A DNA stretch of 64,000 nt, from assembly GCF_042659445.1 (NCBI RefSeq), contig NZ_JBHSSR010000004.1. The stretch is one strand, 5' to 3'. The DNA comes from Macrococcoides epidermidis. GTDB lineage: Bacteria > Bacillota > Bacilli > Staphylococcales > Staphylococcaceae. This document shows, piece after piece, positions 61,850 through 64,000 of the stretch. The position numbers and the translations under genes are program-made. The notes beneath the pieces are model-generated. The model made no database searches and was not told where the DNA came from. It saw only the letters and a list, made by a program, of their open reading frames with translations. Position 1 is the stretch's first letter, and the number at the start of each line of letters is the position of its first letter.

Positions 61850-62605
61850 ATGATCGTAACATCAGAAAAAGATTTACAAGGACTTAAAGAAATTGGACGT
61901 ATTGTAGCACTTATACGTGATGAACTTAAGAAACAGGCGAAACCTGGTATGACAACTAAACAGCTTGATAATATTGCCAAAGAATTATTTGAGGTGCACG
62001 GTGCTCAATCAGCGCCAATCACTGAATATGACTTCCCAGGATACACATGTATTAGTGTAAATGAAGAGGTAGCACATGGTATTCCGGGGCCACGTGTTAT
62101 CAATGATGGAGATTTAGTAAATGTCGATGTATCTGCATGTAAAGATGGCTATTATGCAGATACAGGTATTTCATTTGTTGTAGGTGAAGTAAATGACCCT
62201 ATGAAACAAAAAGTAGTGGATTGTGCTGAAATGGCATTTAATGAAGCGATGACGAAGATTAAACCTGGTGCGAAACTCAGTAATATCGGACGTGCAGTAA
62301 ACGCGACAGCACGTAAAAATGGCTTAACAGTTATTAAAAACCTAACTGGACATGGTATCGGTAAAAGTTTACATGAAGAACCAAAGCATATTATGAATTA
62401 CTATGATCCAATGGATAAAACTTTGTTAAAAGAAGGTATGGTATTAGCTGTTGAACCTTTCATCTCATCTAAAGCAACAATTGTTTCTGACGGTAAAGAT
62501 GAGTGGGCATTTGAGACGAAAGATAGAAGTTTTGTCGCACAAATCGAGCATACACTAGTCGTTACAAAAGATGGTCCATTGCTACTTACAAAATTAGAAG
62601 ATTAA
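61850..62605 (+). CDS. map: Methionine aminopeptidase, type I
   Basis: Removes the initiator Met from new proteins. Metal ligands sit in VDVSACKDGYYADTG (two Asp), GHGIGKSLHEEP (His), VEPF (Glu) and IEHT (Glu). The short 251-residue form lacks the N-terminal zinc extension, as in staphylococci (252). The frame opens with a TTG at 61832, but the ATG at 61850 gives MIVTSEKDLQ, matching the staphylococcal MIVKTEEEL. GAAGAG is the ribosome binding site. Confidence 0.95.
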   Translation: MIVTSEKDLQGLKEIGRIVALIRDELKKQAKPGMTTKQLDNIAKELFEVHGAQSAPITEYDFPGYTCISVNEEVAHGIPGPRVINDGDLVNVDVSACKDGYYADTGISFVVGEVNDPMKQKVVDCAEMAFNEAMTKIKPGAKLSNIGRAVNATARKNGLTVIKNLTGHGIGKSLHEEPKHIMNYYDPMDKTLLKEGMVLAVEPFISSKATIVSDGKDEWAFETKDRSFVAQIEHTLVVTKDGPLLLTKLED

Positions 62606-62634
62606 TCATACTACTTTAGTTGTAGTCAATAATC

Positions 62635-62671
62635 ATTCCACAGACGCTTATATGTTTGTGGAATTTTTTTT
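62635..62671 (+). terminator. map terminator
   Basis: ATTCCACA / TGTGGAAT with a 14-base loop and a run of eight T. A TATAAT directly after it (62671-62676) may be the -10 of the vra operon. Confidence 0.85.
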
Positions 62672-62707
62672 ATAATGGTGATACTACGGAACGAATGGGG
62701 TATGAAT

Positions 62708-63058
62708 ATGCAAAAGATAAAACATTACTTAAACAATACTGTCAAAGCCTGCGTTCAGAACTTTATGTATTTTAGGACAGCTTCAGCTTATAAACGTCTA
62801 GCTGATATCAATGGATTAAAAAATATAAAACAAAATGAAATGATGCAGTTAACATCTGAAAAGGAACAATTACAATCTGTACTTGAAACATATGAAATTA
62901 AACCGACAGAACATTTAAAGAACAATCGTCAACCTTTGATCAATAAACTTAATACGATTGATAATGATATTGATGAAATTGAATCATTACTGTTAAACTT
63001 AGAAGAAGAAAAAAGAAATATACAATATGAAATATTATTATTATCCAATGTAAAATAA
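62708..63058 (+). CDS. vraU: VraU-like small coiled-coil protein
   Basis: A 116-residue soluble protein; the N-terminus is basic (KIKHYLNNTVKACVQNFMYF) and residues 40-110 form a Glu/Lys/Gln-rich coiled coil. It has no known function. The symbol rests on position: first gene of the vraU-vraT-vraS-vraR operon after map. Starts at 62675 and 62702 are open, but GGGG is best spaced to the ATG at 62708. The next gene begins 15 bases after its stop. Confidence 0.65.
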   Translation: MQKIKHYLNNTVKACVQNFMYFRTASAYKRLADINGLKNIKQNEMMQLTSEKEQLQSVLETYEIKPTEHLKNNRQPLINKLNTIDNDIDEIESLLLNLEEEKRNIQYEILLLSNVK

Positions 63059-63073
63059 AGAGGAAGTGTATAT

Positions 63074-63769
63074 GTGAAACAAATTGTTAGTTCAGAGTTA
63101 TTAATCATCTTTTTTACATTGATACTGTTATCGAACCTGTATTACATATTCTTTGTTAAAATTGGGATGCTGCTTGTTATTGTTGTAGCAATTGCACTGA
63201 TTTACTTAAGCCAGAACATGAAAGAAAATCTGCGCGGGCTTATCATTTTGTGGATTGGATTAATCATGTTGATGTTTGGTTTACTATCTAATCCATATAC
63301 TTTAATCGTCTTGTTTAGTTTCATTATTATCGTTGCAATCAGATATATTATCTATAAACGTCAACCGATGAAAGTCATCCAGACAGAAAATAATAAGATG
63401 ATCATCAATAAACAATCTTTGTTTAGCTTTCAGTCAACACCAGACAGAGTGTATAAATTTGAAGATATCAATCTGCAACATGCGATTGGTGATTTAAATA
63501 TTGATTTAAGTCAGGCAGCAAATCTAAAAGAGATTAATATTGTAGTTGTGCGCAATATGATTGGTAAAACGACTATTACTGTACCTTATCACTACCAGGT
63601 AAAAGTGGATTATACAACGATGTATGGCCAACTTAATATTCAGGATGCGTATACTAAGAAGGCACGAAATGAACGTTTGACTTACGAATCAGATGCATAT
63701 CCTAATAAAGTAGTGATCAAACTTTTTGTATCATCAATCGTCGGAGATTTAGAGGTGCAGTACCGATGA
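63074..63769 (+). CDS. vraT: VraT/LiaF-like cell wall stress sensor protein
   Basis: A 231-residue membrane protein with three to four N-terminal helices (10-90) and a C-terminal beta-rich LiaF-type domain (about 105-231) ending LFVSSIVGDLEVQYR. Homologues (YvqF/LiaF) modulate the VraS/LiaS kinase during cell wall damage and affect glycopeptide and beta-lactam response. It starts with GTG at 63074 behind GAGGAAG, since the nearby ATG is out of frame. Its stop overlaps the vraS ATG (ATGA). Confidence 0.92.
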   Translation: MKQIVSSELLIIFFTLILLSNLYYIFFVKIGMLLVIVVAIALIYLSQNMKENLRGLIILWIGLIMLMFGLLSNPYTLIVLFSFIIIVAIRYIIYKRQPMKVIQTENNKMIINKQSLFSFQSTPDRVYKFEDINLQHAIGDLNIDLSQAANLKEINIVVVRNMIGKTTITVPYHYQVKVDYTTMYGQLNIQDAYTKKARNERLTYESDAYPNKVVIKLFVSSIVGDLEVQYR

Positions 63770-64000
63770 ATAACTATACGAGAATGATTGGTTCTTTATT
63801 GATACTTACTTATAGTCTTGCCGTAATATTTTTCGTGCTTGACCGTATTTTTGTAAATATCATCTATTTTCAAGGTATGTTTTACACACAGATCGTTGGC
63901 GTTCCGGCTATACTTTTTTTAAATGTGATCGTAATACTCGCCTGTATTATTATGGGTTCGATACTTGCATATCGCCAAAATGAGCAGTACTCAGATATTC
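63766..64000 (+). CDS. vraS: VraS sensor histidine kinase, N-terminal part cut by window edge
   Basis: The first 78 residues of the LiaS/VraS kinase that phosphorylates VraR upon cell wall stress. Two membrane helices with the short external loop VNIIYFQGMFYTQI, nearly identical to staphylococcal VraS, are visible before the window ends. The ATG (63766-63768) overlaps the vraT stop by four bases (ATGA). Confidence 0.93.
   Translation, partial: MNNYTRMIGSLLILTYSLAVIFFVLDRIFVNIIYFQGMFYTQIVGVPAILFLNVIVILACIIMGSILAYRQNEQYSDI

Noticed and set aside
1..64000. Prophage, genomic island, IS element or defence system
   Set aside because: I found no integrase, transposase, terminal repeats, phage structural genes, restriction-modification or abortive-infection genes; the base composition and gene content look chromosomal throughout. 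The NERD and HerA-like genes are not adjacent and do not form a recognisable defence pair.

Overview
The window is ordinary chromosomal DNA of a low-GC Gram-positive coccus of the family Staphylococcaceae. The staphylococcal core order is present: pcrB-pcrA-ligA-camS-putP, gatCAB, dgkB, rlmD, murT-gatD, and map followed by vraU-vraT-vraS. It also holds a NOS oxygenase and a YSIRK/LPXTG surface protein. A complete polyamine operon, two tandem putP genes, and extra genes between gatB, dgkB and rlmD differ from the Staphylococcus layout I know, so Macrococcus or a close relative is my best guess (inference). I saw no tRNA, rRNA, insertion sequence, prophage or CRISPR array.

Layout. 1-4.6 kb: the end of an MFS transporter and the minus-strand operon speA-speD-speE-speB, which can make spermidine from arginine via agmatine. 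4.7-8.2 kb: a lactonase, a 41-bp tandem repeat array, a NERD protein and a nitrilase-family amidase. 8.2-11.3 kb: a 1001-residue wall-anchored protein with five SdrD_B-like domains and two repeat tracts. 11.3-22.4 kb: metabolic genes, including the NAD salvage set pncA, pncB and nadE, plus ppaC, nos and an MFS transporter. 22.5-26.1 kb: purB behind PurBox-like sites, a YerC-type regulator, and two tandem VanY-like lipoproteins.

26.1-39.1 kb: pcrB-pcrA-ligA-camS, two tandem sodium/proline symporters, and gatCAB. 39.2-48.7 kb: a CpsB-like phosphatase with a Fur-box-like promoter, an SGNH-like membrane protein, GrpB, a HerA-like ATPase, dgkB, an SDR, a 5'-nucleotidase and rlmD. 48.8-53.3 kb: an orphan immunity-like protein, an NtaA-type monooxygenase, dinB, and an exonuclease-BRCT protein. 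53.3-56.4 kb: an iron module, with feoA-feoB and a Cys-rich partner under a Fur box, next to ferritin. 56.5-64 kb: murT-gatD, a radical SAM/SPASM gene and scdA behind an NsrR-like palindrome, an FUSC-type exporter, map, and the start of the vra cell-envelope stress operon, cut by the window edge.

The most interesting signals are the NsrR-like operator before the radical SAM-scdA pair, the Fur-box-like operator over the promoter of the CpsB-like phosphatase, the 41-bp hairpin repeats found at two loci with the same period, and the two lone cysteines flanking the last B domain of the surface protein. Several starts were moved from the longest reading frame to an internal ATG or TTG because of ribosome-binding-site placement and family N-termini.
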